From Candidatus Zhuqueibacterota bacterium (lineage in GTDB: Bacteria; Zhuqueibacterota; Zhuqueibacteria; Zhuqueibacterales; Zhuqueibacteraceae): a DNA stretch of 64,000 bases. The stretch is taken from the NCBI GenBank assembly GCA_022616415.1, contig JAKEEU010000040.1, positions 96,065-160,064 of the forward strand, read 5' to 3'. The first letter of the stretch is position 1; the number at the start of each line of letters is the position of its first letter. Shown here in pieces: positions 25,501 through 34,580 of the stretch. A program made the translations under genes and the position numbers. The notes beneath the pieces are model-generated. The model searched no databases. It was not told where the DNA came from and worked only from the letters and a program-made list of their open reading frames with translations.

Positions 25501-25723
25501 AGAATAATACGGTAGGATAATCGCGCACGAAGAAAATAGCGTCGGCCTTAAACTTGTCATCAGCCTTATTAAGCTTGCTGGCTTGTTTATACCACCCAAC
25601 TTGGGCTAAATTAGGCTGTCGCAAAGGTTCGACGAATTGAAACCAGCCAGCCCCACTTTCAAACTCTAAAGTGTTATAAACTGTCTTTAAAAGTTCATCG
25701 GAGCTTGTTTGCATAGTGCTCAT
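22484..25723 (-). CDS. N6-adenine DNA methylase, type IIG/Eco57I-like fused restriction-modification protein
   Basis: The 1079-residue protein has methylase motif I (LDPACGSGIFLVEAF, at about 368-374) and the N6-adenine motif IV NPPW at 516-519, followed by a long specificity-like region and helical tail. The N-terminal 200 residues (for example KADAIFFVRDYPTVLFFKLD) resemble a nuclease-fold domain but lack a clean catalytic triad. The pattern fits Eco57I-type enzymes, which methylate adenine in a specific site. The ATG at 25723 is preferred to an upstream TTG at 25765. A sigma-70 promoter lies 72 bases upstream. The gene is AT-richer than its surroundings, consistent with horizontal gain. 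With the overlapping downstream nuclease-like gene it forms a defence module. Confidence 0.9.
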   Translation of the reverse strand: MSTMQTSSDELLKTVYNTLEFESGAGWFQFVEPLRQPNLAQVGWYKQASKLNKADDKFKADAIFFVRDYPTVLFFKLDFHPDTDSELIEEEIRQLHLKVWNTSRVPLFFVALPGELRVYSAYQKPVRNLETWRSENRWLKQVKIITQVAEVVDALKEFSRPAIESGYLFKKKSKDFQRENRVDQWLLKNLRLLRKKLEGPERKKREYAHALIGRSIFIRYLEDRNVLVEDYFADKSLNQNGEYRCYTDVLTSKKHTYKLFHKLGDDFNGDLFPLSDEEEKEIDDNEVQLLREFLLGKGMGDQADLFFWAYQFDIIPIELISNIYEEFYHEHSSGEDKGTHYTPTTLVDFVLTQCLTTERLAADAKILDPACGSGIFLVEAFKRLVYHECHLKNVSEISRAELTKLLTERIFGIDVNKSAVQVAAFSLYLAFLEFRDPPDIRQHKKLPKLVYDPSQADSGRNLFHGNTFYLTPIEQVELKKRLEQNEQYAGRAGDERASKQPVLPLKVFQFDIVVGNPPWGAEDSSDHRLATQWCKAFRYPVGYKELSQCFIWRAQQLLKPGGEIGLLVSTGILFEHEKKSKLFRQRWLQQTRIRAVYNFAHVRHVFFRKQKSEAIVPFAAVFFVPAQPEEALRNKISYVSIKRSAFVEQLQAVLIDKTDLRKASQSDFLAKDWLWKTLMWGGLNDVDLIEELKGCCSSMNEIVDDSGRGFGDIRGKYSTDDLKVEFELPKDSFGINAPLAQLKVPIKRRSIRRLGNLNLYKGSRLIVKRGISRGGLKLGEIQARLADDPFAFTDKFMGFRLDHLNEVQKTVLTGFILSSLAKYYHFLTCATWGLWHHTIDKEEHLHLPIIFPEDQALQNRIIDAVEQIVNRSDTPNLFDFKSPGWRRLQDGLDEAIFDLYGLSEAQKDLVRDLCQVTLEFFYKGSKSQAAKPPAVDRLKDYCDTFLETWRERLASQGKELEAQIYASYRGLLVGISFDLKNLGTAVTHKPIIDDSEWQIWFKRLCKTLRKEYSAGIYIDSIVKVLHDSSMFIIKRAERRLWTKSQARQDAQELLTEVFKLEWQRNRSRVNDLGVLEFMG

Positions 25724-25794
25724 TGGAGCCGCGCCTTTGAATAAGTGCGTCCTTATAACAAGCAAGTTGAAGACACAGTGGCAATTTTATAAGC

Positions 25795-25823
25795 AATATA
25801 TATAACCACATCCAAAAAATCAA
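25795..25823 (-). promoter_or_regulatory. Sigma-70 type promoter of the methylase operon
   Basis: On the reverse strand TTGATT (25823-25818), a 17-base spacer and TATATT (25800-25795) precede the methylase ATG by 72 bases. Confidence 0.6.
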
Positions 25824-26131
25824 GTGACAAATTGCAAGCCGACAAATTTCCTTGCTTTTATTCATTGCCGTATTATCTTATGAGGAGCCTCGAATTGGTG
25901 TGCAACCACTTGCGAAGCGCCTTCATCTATCATTTAAGGAGACAAGCGGATTTATGCCAAGAAAATGGCCATCCCGGCGTTTCATCATCTTCCTTGCACT
26001 TGCACCTCTGCCCCATCGATTTCTTCCACGCCGAGCATCAACTATCGCGACCCCGTCATTGTGGCAACTGAATTTGCACGCGCCCGTTGACGATCTCATA
26101 ATCAAACTTTACTGCACGGAGGAGGAAATTC
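25824..26131. other. Intergenic region without a supported gene
   Basis: This space separates the divergent methylase and M48 peptidase genes. Open frames on both strands have biased composition (His, Pro and Arg rich) and no ribosome sites. No strong hairpin or repeat was found. The M48 promoter should lie here but no clear -35/-10 pair stands out. Confidence 0.5.
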
Positions 26132-27448
26132 ATGCGTTATTTTCTGTTTGTTGCCGGTCTCATCTTGGCTTTGGCCGGAATGCCTTTGGCTCAGGAGCAA
26201 GCAACAACGCCTGATTCAAGCGCGGCAACGACGTCACCGCCGGATAGCTCGATCGTTGCGCAAGAAGAAACCGGCCCGGTCGCCATCCCCGAAATGAGCG
26301 AAAAAGCCAGGCGGTATTACGAAAGCGGCAACGTGCTGTGGTTTGTCAATCTCGTATGGGGAATGCTGATTCCGGCGCTGTTTTTGTTTACCGGCTTCTC
26401 GGCGAAAATCCGCAACTGGGCGCAGCAGCTTGGACGCCGGTGGTTTTTCGTCATCGGCCTTTACTTTATTATTTTTTCCGTCATCAATTTCATCATCGAT
26501 TTGCCGCTCTCCTATTATCAAGGCTTCGTCCGGCAGCATGCTTATGATTTATCCAACCAAACTTTCGGCAAGTGGTTCGGCGATTCGCTGAAAGCGTTGA
26601 TGGTCGGCATCGGCGGCGGCGTTCTCTTTTTGTGGGTTCCCTATTTATTGCTCAAGAAAAGTCCGCGCCGCTGGTGGCTTTATACCGGCATGCTCATGGC
26701 GCCGTTTCTCTTTTTTGTGATGTTGATCAGCCCGGTCTGGATCGATCCGCTGTTCAATAAATTCGGGCCGATGAACGACAAGGCGCTCGAAGCCAAAATT
26801 CTCGCTTTGGCCGAGCAGGCCGGCATCGCGGGCAGCCGCGTCTACGAAGTCAACAAAAGCGTCGATACCAAAGCCGTCAACGCCTACGTCACCGGCTTCC
26901 TGAACACCAAGCGCATCGTTTTGTGGGACACCATCATCGCCAAGCTCAAAGAGAAGGAGCTGCTTTTCGTCATGGGCCACGAGATGGGACACTACGTGTT
27001 GGGCCACGTCATCAAGGGCATTTTATTTTTCTCTCTGCTGATTCTCATTACACTTTACGCGGCGTATCGCACCGCCGGCGGCCTCATCAACAAATACAAA
27101 GATCGCTTCGGCTTCGACGAGCTCTCCGACATCGCCTCGCTGCCGCTCATCCTGCTGCTCGTCAGCATTTTTACGCTGGTGATCACGCCGATTGCCCTCA
27201 CTTTCACACGCTATCAAGAACATGAAGCCGACCGCTTCGGCCTGGAGATCACGCAGAGCAATCACGCCGCAGCCAAAGCGTTCGTGAAATTGCAGCAGGA
27301 GAATCTCGGCAATCCCCGGCCCGGCTTGCTGTACAAATTATGGCGCGCCTCTCATCCAACCCTCGGCGACCGCATCGATTTTTGTAACGCCTATCGCCCG
27401 TGGGAAAACGGCGAGGCGCTGAAGTATGGAGAACTTTTTAAGAAATGA
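26132..27448 (+). CDS. M48 family (Ste24-like) membrane zinc peptidase
   Basis: The 438-residue protein has a signal-like N-terminus, several membrane helices and the zinc motif HEMGH at 283-287 (FVMGHEMGHYVLGH). The third ligand lies in QEHEADRFGLE near 362-371. The whole pattern follows the CAAX prenyl protease Ste24/HtpX group of M48. In bacteria such enzymes act in membrane-protein quality control. A strong GGAGGAGG site precedes the ATG. The insert between signal peptide and first helix (TTPDSSAATTSPPDSS) is a Ser/Thr/Pro linker. All catalytic residues are present. Confidence 0.92.
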   Translation: MRYFLFVAGLILALAGMPLAQEQATTPDSSAATTSPPDSSIVAQEETGPVAIPEMSEKARRYYESGNVLWFVNLVWGMLIPALFLFTGFSAKIRNWAQQLGRRWFFVIGLYFIIFSVINFIIDLPLSYYQGFVRQHAYDLSNQTFGKWFGDSLKALMVGIGGGVLFLWVPYLLLKKSPRRWWLYTGMLMAPFLFFVMLISPVWIDPLFNKFGPMNDKALEAKILALAEQAGIAGSRVYEVNKSVDTKAVNAYVTGFLNTKRIVLWDTIIAKLKEKELLFVMGHEMGHYVLGHVIKGILFFSLLILITLYAAYRTAGGLINKYKDRFGFDELSDIASLPLILLLVSIFTLVITPIALTFTRYQEHEADRFGLEITQSNHAAAKAFVKLQQENLGNPRPGLLYKLWRASHPTLGDRIDFCNAYRPWENGEALKYGELFKK

Positions 27449-27571
27449 ACTTTAAAAACGTTCGTAGTTACGCCTTCAGGCGTCAAGCGTTGGGATAAAG
27501 TCCATGCTTTCAATCTTTACGCTACACATAAGCCGGACGAATCGGAACCTTAAAGCTTTAAAAATAAATGT

Positions 27572-27638
27572 CCAACGGATTAAAAAACGACCAACGGATT
27601 TTATTTTTAAATCCGTTGGTCGTTTTTCGATCCGTTGG
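27572..27638. repeat. CCAACGGAT palindromic repeat, copy 5
   Basis: A near-perfect copy (CCAACGGATTAAAAAACGA against TCGTTTTTCGATCCGTTGG) located 124 bases after the M48 stop codon. The rest of 27449-27773 contains only short GC hairpins of the form seen at 58350 (CATAAGCCGGACGA) and no gene. Confidence 0.85.
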
Positions 27639-27773
27639 GCCCTAAAATTGGAGACCTTTACTTCCGAGTGAGTTCTATTCCGTGAGCTAAAAATTTTTGC
27701 CTGTGACCGTAGGCCAAGGTTGGAATCTTGGCATCACAAAATGAGATACCTTCACACGATAGCGGAGAACAAC

Positions 27774-29255
27774 ATGACAAAAAGCCGTGCCATCTTTTTC
27801 ATGCTGGTCGTGACGTTAGCATTGTGCGTCTTGACGACATCTGAAACATTGGCGCAAGACGCCGACGTCCACCGCCTCGTTAGCGCCATGCTCGGCGACA
27901 CACCGTTGGCAGCCGATCTGCAATCGCTCACCGACGAAATTGGCGGGCGCGCGACGGGATCAACCTCAAATTTAAAATCCGTTGCTTGGGTTCTTGAAAG
28001 ATTTCGCGCCGCGGGAGTCGAGGCGCGCAAAGAGGCGTTCACCATGCCGACATTATGGCTGGAGAAATCATCAAGCGCCAGCATCACGGGAGAGGTTGCG
28101 TTCAATCCCAACGTCGTCGCCATGCCGTTTTCAGTGGCCACACCGGCTGCGGGATTGACCGCACCACTTGTCGATGACGGTTTTGGTACAGAACAAGATT
28201 TTCAGAATTTGGGCGAGCGAGCGAAAGACGCATTCGTATTGATTGAAACCCACGAGCTGCTCGATCTCGACGGACTGTTTCGCGAATACAACGAAGCCGT
28301 CGGCATCGAGCAGCGCGCGTTTGCGGCGGGCGCCACCGGCGTCGTTTACATGTCATCGCGGCCGTACAATTTGCTGTACCGGCACAACGCGTCGTTTGGA
28401 ATCAAAAATAAGCATCCGATGTTAATCATGGAACGCGAGGCTGCTCAACGCGCGATGCGGCTTTTGCGCGCGGGCAAAAAGCTCAAGCTCACCGCGCGTA
28501 TCGACATCGCTTCCGGCGGCCCCTATGAAAGCTACAACGTGATCGGTGAGATTCGCGGCAGCGAAAAGCCGGATGAAGTCGTGCTCATCGGCGCGCATTT
28601 GGATGCGTGGGATCTCGGCAACGGCGCGCTCGACAACGGCTGCAACGTTACACTCGTCATCGATCTCGCGAGGCAAATCAAGCGTCTCGGATTGAAACCC
28701 AAGCGCACGATTCGCTTTGCGTTGTGGAACGGCGAAGAGCAGGGCTTGAACGGTTCATGGGGTTATACAAAAACTCACGCGAATGAGCTGGACAAACACG
28801 TGATGGCCTCTTCTTACGACATCGGCAGCGGCCGCATCACCGGATTTTTCACCGGCGGCCGTCCTGAGTTGGTTGCCGCAGTCGATCTAGCGCTGGAGCC
28901 GGTCAAAGGCTTGGGGCCGTTCACGCATATCGACGCGCCCATCGTCGGCACCGACAATTACGATTTCATGATGCAAGGCGTCGCCAATCTCGTGGCCAAT
29001 CAAGCCTCGGCCAACTACGGCCCGAATTATCACGCGCGCTCCGACACGTATGACAAAGTCGATTTGCAACAACTGCGTTTGAATGCGGCCATTGCCGCGG
29101 CGGTGACGTACGGCTTCGCGCAAATGGACTTGTCGTGGAAACGGCAAACGCGCGCGGAAGTGCAAAAGCTCATTGACACAACCGATCTCGGCGCACAAAT
29201 GCGATCCTTTGGTGTTTGGGATGGCTGGGAAGACGGAAGCCGAGCAAGAAAATAG
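27774..29255 (+). CDS. Secreted M28 family metallopeptidase with PA domain
   Basis: The 493-residue protein starts at the ATG at 27774, seven bases after GGAG, and has a signal peptide (AIFFMLVVTLALCVLTTSET). A protease-associated (PA) region precedes the di-zinc M28 domain. Its ligands are visible as GAHLDAWDLGNGALDNGC (His and two Asp), NGEEQGLNGSWG (catalytic and ligand Glu), GTDNYDF (Asp) and NYHARSDTYDKVD (His). These enzymes are usually aminopeptidases or carboxypeptidases acting on exported peptides; this one resembles the plasma glutamate carboxypeptidase group. The active site looks complete. Confidence 0.93.
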   Translation: MTKSRAIFFMLVVTLALCVLTTSETLAQDADVHRLVSAMLGDTPLAADLQSLTDEIGGRATGSTSNLKSVAWVLERFRAAGVEARKEAFTMPTLWLEKSSSASITGEVAFNPNVVAMPFSVATPAAGLTAPLVDDGFGTEQDFQNLGERAKDAFVLIETHELLDLDGLFREYNEAVGIEQRAFAAGATGVVYMSSRPYNLLYRHNASFGIKNKHPMLIMEREAAQRAMRLLRAGKKLKLTARIDIASGGPYESYNVIGEIRGSEKPDEVVLIGAHLDAWDLGNGALDNGCNVTLVIDLARQIKRLGLKPKRTIRFALWNGEEQGLNGSWGYTKTHANELDKHVMASSYDIGSGRITGFFTGGRPELVAAVDLALEPVKGLGPFTHIDAPIVGTDNYDFMMQGVANLVANQASANYGPNYHARSDTYDKVDLQQLRLNAAIAAAVTYGFAQMDLSWKRQTRAEVQKLIDTTDLGAQMRSFGVWDGWEDGSRARK

Positions 29256-29341
29256 AAACGCGGATTTGATGGACAAACGCGGATTCTTTTGGGGGCACTT
29301 GCGTAACGAAATCGGAAGAAATCTCGAAAGTTGTTGCTGCC

Positions 29342-29401
29342 CCAACGGATAGATGAACCCAACTGTAAAAGCTTTTTCCGTTGGGTTCATCTATCCGTTG
29401 G
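29342..29401. repeat. CCAACGGAT palindromic repeat, copy 6
   Basis: CCAACGGATAGATGAACCCA and its complement ending ATCTATCCGTTGG form a long stem, the second sub-type of the family (shared with 52246). It lies 86 bases after the M28 stop codon and 53 bases before the M1 start. Confidence 0.85.
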
Positions 29402-29453
29402 GAATTCCGGTTTCAATTGCTGCGTGAAAATCATTTCGGAAAGGAATCGCTTT

Positions 29454-31925
29454 ATGAAAAAATTTTTCAAGCTGATTTTCATTTTGTTCATTGTCACCGC
29501 CCCTCTATTTGCGCAAAAGCTGCCAACCGGCGCTTATCACGGCAACCGCGAGCGCAATTACGACATCATTCATTACAAAGCCGAGCTGTCGTTCGATTTC
29601 GAAAAAAAGCAGGTGTTCGGCAAGTCAACGATTCGCCTCACGCCGCTGCGCCGGATTGAGAATTTCGCTTTTGATGCGATTCATTTAAATATCAAAAGCG
29701 TCTCTTCGACAGAATCAACCAACGGCCTGGCGTTTCGCTCGACCGGCGACTCGCTCATCATCAATTTGCCGCAGGCAAGAAATCCCAACGATACTTTCAG
29801 CGTTGTGGTGCAGTATGAGGGCAATCCCAAAAGCGGCATGTACTTTCGCCGCAATCCCGACAACCCGCAGCTTTTCTATGTCACCACTTATGGCGAGAAC
29901 GGGCTGCACGCCAACTGGCTGCCGATTTACAATGACATGAACGACAAATTCTCGACGGAAATGCTGGTGACGGTGCCGCCGCCGTATGTTGTCATCTCCA
30001 ACGGCAAGCTCGTTGAAACGCTCTCCCAGCCGGATGGACAGAAGACTTTTCATTGGCTGCATAAGCTGCCGCATTCGAATTATCTCATCTCTATTTATGT
30101 CGGCGATTTTGAGAAAGGCGATCTCGCTGACGCGTTTGGCAATATTCCGCTGAGTTATTGGGTGCCGCGCGGTTGGCTGAAAGAAGGTGCGTACGCTTTT
30201 CGCAACACGCCAAAGATGGTGGAATTTTTCTCGCAGCGCTTCAACTACAAATATCCGTGGGACAAGTACGACCAGATTGCGGCGCCGGATTACGCCATCG
30301 GCGCCATGGAGCACACCGGAGTTACCGGCCATCGCGCCGAAGTTTTGCGCGATCAAAACGGCCCGAATGATTTCGCGCCCAATCTCGATGAATACACTTC
30401 CGCGTGGACTGCCGAGGCCACGATCTCGCACGAGCTGGCGCACCATTGGTTCGGCGACAATTTGACCTGCCGCAATCTCAGTTATATTTGGCTCAACGAA
30501 AGCTTCGCGAGTTATTTGATGATGCTGTGGGACGAAGAATTGCTTGGCAAAGACCAGCTCTTGCTGGATGTGCAAATTGCCAAAGATCAGTACATTCGTT
30601 ACGTGCGCTCGCAGCATATCATTCGCGGCCTGGAGCATCATTATTTTGACGACGCCAACACGATCTACAACACCGAGCACACATACTTGAAAGGCGCGGC
30701 CATCTTGCACACGCTCCGGCAAGTGCTCGGCGACGAGCCGTATTTCCGCGCGCTCAGTCATTATCTCCACAAGCACGAATTTTCCAACGTCGTCAGCGAA
30801 GATTTGAAAATCGCCATCGAAGAAGCCACGGGCGAGAATCTCGAATGGTTTTTCGATCAATGGATCACCAACGGCGGGCATCCGCAATTCGAGGTGAGCT
30901 ATCGTTATCTCGCCGATCGCAAGCTGGTCGACCTTTCCGTCAAGCAAGTGCAGCCCATTGTGGAAGGGCTGGGGAACTTCGATCTGCCGGTGAAAATCAC
31001 CATCGCCACCGCGACGAAAAGATGGCAGGAGAAAATCTGGATTAGAAACGAGAGCGAAAATTTTCTCTTTGCTTGTGAAGAGAAACCGGTGATGGTGAGC
31101 TTTGACGGTGAAGGCGACTTGATTGCCGAAGTGCATTTTCCGAAGAGTCTTGACGAGCTGATCTATCAGACAAAAAACACTCCCGTGCCTGGGAGAATTT
31201 GGGCGATTCGCGAGTTGGCGGCGAAATTTCCGACGCAGCCGCGCGCGGTGAGCGCTTTGTCAAGCCTCATTGCCGGAAATGATTTTTGGGGCGTTCGGGC
31301 GGAGGCGACATTGCAGCTCGGCACGATTCGCACACCCGCGGCGGAGCAGGCGTTGGCGCAAGCGTTGAAATCCACCGACTATCGCATCCGCAAAGCCGCA
31401 GTGTTAGCGCTGCCGAAATTCGGCACGGCCTCGGCGGAGCAAAAACTAAAAGACGTCATCAAGAGTGATGCGCAAAACGACGTGGTAGCGACGGCCATTC
31501 TCGCATTGGCCCGCGCCAATGCGCAGACGGATCCGGAATTTATCAAGCAGCAGCTTGGCCGTAAATCGTGGCAGGATGAGATCGTCGTTGGTTGTCTGCG
31601 CGCTTTTGGCGAGATGAAAAATCCGGCCTTGGTCGCTACGATTAAGAAATACACGAGTGACGCTTACAATCAAAATGTTGTCGGCGCGGCCTTAACCGCC
31701 TGGGTGAATTGCGCCCCCAACGACAAAGAGCTACACAAGATGCTGATTGCGACAACGCAGAGTCCGGTGTACGCGCTGCAACAATCCGCCATTAACATGC
31801 TCGGGCGTTTGAGCGTGAGCGATGCGGCGCCGGCGCTAAAAGAAATCCTGGCACAAGACGCCGATGCGAATTTGACCGTGGCGGCGAGGGGCGCGTTGGA
31901 GGGGATTCAGCGTGTTGGAAAATAA
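29454..31925 (+). CDS. Secreted M1 family aminopeptidase with C-terminal HEAT-like repeats
   Basis: After a signal peptide (about 1-21) comes the M1 beta domain, then the thermolysin-like domain with HELAH at 326-330 and the third zinc ligand Glu349 (WLNESFASY), spaced exactly as HEXXH-X18-E. The substrate motif is GAMEH instead of the usual GAMEN, a known variant in some bacterial M1 groups. From about residue 600 onward there are HEAT-like helical repeats (for example AAEQALAQALKSTDYRIRKA). The ATG at 29454 follows an AAAGGAA site. The last about 30 codons are duplicated at 35322-35417, fused to the start of recQ. It marks the left border of the accessory hotspot. Confidence 0.93.
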   Translation: MKKFFKLIFILFIVTAPLFAQKLPTGAYHGNRERNYDIIHYKAELSFDFEKKQVFGKSTIRLTPLRRIENFAFDAIHLNIKSVSSTESTNGLAFRSTGDSLIINLPQARNPNDTFSVVVQYEGNPKSGMYFRRNPDNPQLFYVTTYGENGLHANWLPIYNDMNDKFSTEMLVTVPPPYVVISNGKLVETLSQPDGQKTFHWLHKLPHSNYLISIYVGDFEKGDLADAFGNIPLSYWVPRGWLKEGAYAFRNTPKMVEFFSQRFNYKYPWDKYDQIAAPDYAIGAMEHTGVTGHRAEVLRDQNGPNDFAPNLDEYTSAWTAEATISHELAHHWFGDNLTCRNLSYIWLNESFASYLMMLWDEELLGKDQLLLDVQIAKDQYIRYVRSQHIIRGLEHHYFDDANTIYNTEHTYLKGAAILHTLRQVLGDEPYFRALSHYLHKHEFSNVVSEDLKIAIEEATGENLEWFFDQWITNGGHPQFEVSYRYLADRKLVDLSVKQVQPIVEGLGNFDLPVKITIATATKRWQEKIWIRNESENFLFACEEKPVMVSFDGEGDLIAEVHFPKSLDELIYQTKNTPVPGRIWAIRELAAKFPTQPRAVSALSSLIAGNDFWGVRAEATLQLGTIRTPAAEQALAQALKSTDYRIRKAAVLALPKFGTASAEQKLKDVIKSDAQNDVVATAILALARANAQTDPEFIKQQLGRKSWQDEIVVGCLRAFGEMKNPALVATIKKYTSDAYNQNVVGAALTAWVNCAPNDKELHKMLIATTQSPVYALQQSAINMLGRLSVSDAAPALKEILAQDADANLTVAARGALEGIQRVGK

Positions 31926-32014
31926 TCTGACCACTGAGAAGCTTATTTAGAAATTTCTTGTTTTTACGCTTTGAATTTGCCATATTACGCCATTATTCAA
32001 GGAGAGAAAATATC

Positions 32015-34567
32015 TTGTCTTCTACCCAAGAGCTGCTCCAATTAGCGCGGCGAGGTTTTCAAGAAATTGGTTATCGAGAGGAATTGCTTATTAATAGCTA
32101 TTCTTTTGCTGACTTTTTGTCTCCGTTGTATCCTGTTCGCGAGATTCCTCTGGCTGGATTTGCCCAGCACCCTCCTTCCTATAAAAGTTCTGGTTTTGGC
32201 GTACTTATTGCTAATGGCGATTCTCTTCAAATTGAAAATTTTATTGCTCTTGGTGCACCACATGTTTTTATTATAAAGCCCAGTGATGGTGAAGTGTATC
32301 GATGGCGGATGAATGTAGCAAGACCAGAACAGATAGAGAGCATAAATGTTGATGAGTTTATAGACACAATCCGTAGGAATGGTGAAGATTGGGGTCCGGA
32401 AAGTATCCTTCGAGCTAAATCTCTTGGTAGTTATAATCAACCTCAACAACTTGATTTTTTTGATAAGGGATTACTACCCGTTCTTGAGCATGAGGTTCAT
32501 TTGAAGCTCGATAAACTTTTTGATAGAACCTTGTCAGAAGCTATTAATGCGCATCGAAAGTTAAAGAGTACAGAGTTAAACGATAACGAATACAGGGGGC
32601 TTTTCAGACTTGTTTTTCGCCTTGTGGCTGCAAAGCTGCTTGCTGACCGTCAATATCCGGGTGAATGGTTGGATCAGGATGTAGTTTCAGTATTGAATAA
32701 CGTCAATGATTTCTACTTCAAAGAATCAAACCCGGAAGATCTTTATCTGGAAAGAGGGATACAACAACTCGTTTGGAATGAGATTCGTTCTGGATTTCAT
32801 TTACAAAACTTATCCTTAGAAGCGCTCGCTTATGTATATGAGAACACCTTTGTAAGTAGCGAAACACGCAAGATGTTTGATACACATGCAACCCCTCCTG
32901 AAGTGGCAGAATTTGTGGTAAAACAATTACCCTTCGAGAAGATTTCTATTCCTTCTGAACGTATTGTATTTGAACCCTTTGCTGGACATGCGCCATTTTT
33001 AACAGCCGCACTTGGTCGTCTGCGATCACTCTTGCCGCCGGATATGTCTCATGCAGAAAGGCATCATTACTTTGTTAATACATTATATGGAATTGAATTC
33101 GATTCTTTCGCTCGTGAGGTGGCTCGCTATTCATTAATTCTCGCAGATTATCCCAATCCTGATGGATGGCAAATTCAAGAAGCTAATGTTTTTACGTCTC
33201 CGATATTTGATCGATATCTCAAAAAAGCGAATATTGTTCTTTGCAACCCTCCATTCGGCCAATTTACAGATAATGAGCGAACCATATACTCAAATTTACG
33301 CGCAGCAAACAAGGCAATTGAAGCAATCTTACGTGTATTAGAATATCCTCCGCAAATGCTGGGCTTTGTATTACCTAGGTCTTTTACAGATGGACGAATT
33401 TACAGAACGGTTCGCCAAAAGCTCGCAGAAACTTATGGCAATATTTCCTTACTAGCTTTACCTGATATCGCATTTAAGTATTCCGAAGCTGAAACTGTTG
33501 TGATTTTAGCAAGCGATCAAGAGAAGAATAATGACCGGCACTGGCAACGTATTTTTATTTCAAAGAATGATTACCCTGATTTTTGGCGCACAGGGCAGCC
33601 AACATGGCAAGATGAGGAGGTTTTAACTGGTCCGATTGATGATGAGCCTAATCTCTGGAAACACCCACTTATAAAGAATCTAAGAGAGCATTTTGAGAAT
33701 TTTAAAACCTTGAAGGATGTAACGGAAATACATCGAGGAATTGAGTACGTAGATGCAGTATCCAACCATGTTTCCAATTTTCCTAAATCCGGGTTTGCGA
33801 AAGGATTGCAAAAGGTAGAAGATGGCCTGCAACCTTATCTGATTGTCAGCGACAAAGACAAATATCTGGATTTAAATCCGAATGCTATGCGAACTAAAGC
33901 ATATCTTCATCCATGGAATCTGCCCAAAGTTATAGTGAATGCTGCACGAATTAGCCGTGGTCCTTGGCGATTAGTTGCCGCGATTGATGATAGTGGACTT
34001 TGTTGCTATCAAAGATTTCATGGTGTCTGGGCAAAAAATAATTTTTGTCTTGAGATAATAGCCGCTGCTTTGAATGGCCCTGTTGCTAATGCTCTTCTAA
34101 GCGCAGCGGGTAAATCTCGTGACAATTTGAGAAGGGATTTATATACCATTCCTTTGCCGAAATTAACAAAAGATGATGCCAATTGGCTTATTTATCTGGT
34201 ACAAGAATATCAAAAAAAAGCAACTTCTCAGAGTTCTGTAAACGACAAGGAAGCTATCATGGCGCAAATTAACGTGGCAGTGTTGTCAGGTTATGATTTG
34301 CCATCATGGTTGGAGAGCGAGTTACTTGATTTCATAGGACATTTAGAGCAGCCGGGAATGAGTATGAGCCTTGTTGAGCAGATCCGTGTTAGGCATGGTT
34401 TACTCGTTGATAAAAAATTTCTTGAGGGATTAACGGAAAGAGAATCGAATGAACTAATACAAATTAATCGTATACTTGATGCCTCAGAAGAAAAATACTA
34501 TGCTCCAATTAAAGATGTTCTAGCTACAGCTAAAGCCTCTCTTTTGTTGGAAGAAAGCTACAGGTAA
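32015..34567 (+). CDS. N6-adenine DNA methylase (restriction-modification)
   Basis: The 850-residue protein has N6-methylase motif IV NPPF at 411-414 (VLCNPPFGQF). A degenerate motif I, VFEPFAGHAPFLTAAL (about 318-333), has His-Ala-Pro where most enzymes have Gly-Ser-Gly. The C-terminal half would recognise DNA. The start is a TTG at 32015: an ideal AAGGAGAG site lies eight bases upstream, and no ATG fits. Base composition is markedly AT-rich compared with the flanking aminopeptidase. The HNH nuclease gene follows after 13 bases, giving a two-gene methylase-nuclease module unrelated in sequence to the one at 22-25.7 kb. Eco57I-like class is probable; specificity is unknown. Confidence 0.87.
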   Translation: MSSTQELLQLARRGFQEIGYREELLINSYSFADFLSPLYPVREIPLAGFAQHPPSYKSSGFGVLIANGDSLQIENFIALGAPHVFIIKPSDGEVYRWRMNVARPEQIESINVDEFIDTIRRNGEDWGPESILRAKSLGSYNQPQQLDFFDKGLLPVLEHEVHLKLDKLFDRTLSEAINAHRKLKSTELNDNEYRGLFRLVFRLVAAKLLADRQYPGEWLDQDVVSVLNNVNDFYFKESNPEDLYLERGIQQLVWNEIRSGFHLQNLSLEALAYVYENTFVSSETRKMFDTHATPPEVAEFVVKQLPFEKISIPSERIVFEPFAGHAPFLTAALGRLRSLLPPDMSHAERHHYFVNTLYGIEFDSFAREVARYSLILADYPNPDGWQIQEANVFTSPIFDRYLKKANIVLCNPPFGQFTDNERTIYSNLRAANKAIEAILRVLEYPPQMLGFVLPRSFTDGRIYRTVRQKLAETYGNISLLALPDIAFKYSEAETVVILASDQEKNNDRHWQRIFISKNDYPDFWRTGQPTWQDEEVLTGPIDDEPNLWKHPLIKNLREHFENFKTLKDVTEIHRGIEYVDAVSNHVSNFPKSGFAKGLQKVEDGLQPYLIVSDKDKYLDLNPNAMRTKAYLHPWNLPKVIVNAARISRGPWRLVAAIDDSGLCCYQRFHGVWAKNNFCLEIIAAALNGPVANALLSAAGKSRDNLRRDLYTIPLPKLTKDDANWLIYLVQEYQKKATSQSSVNDKEAIMAQINVAVLSGYDLPSWLESELLDFIGHLEQPGMSMSLVEQIRVRHGLLVDKKFLEGLTERESNELIQINRILDASEEKYYAPIKDVLATAKASLLLEESYR

Positions 34568-34580
34568 TTGACTGCAAGTT

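Noticed and set aside
25852..26214. A 120-codon forward frame overlapping the M48 start
   Set aside because: It has no ribosome site, ends inside the M48 gene in another frame and has atypical composition.
29715..31136. A 473-codon reverse open frame
   Set aside because: It lies wholly inside the M1 aminopeptidase gene on the other strand, whose motifs are certain.
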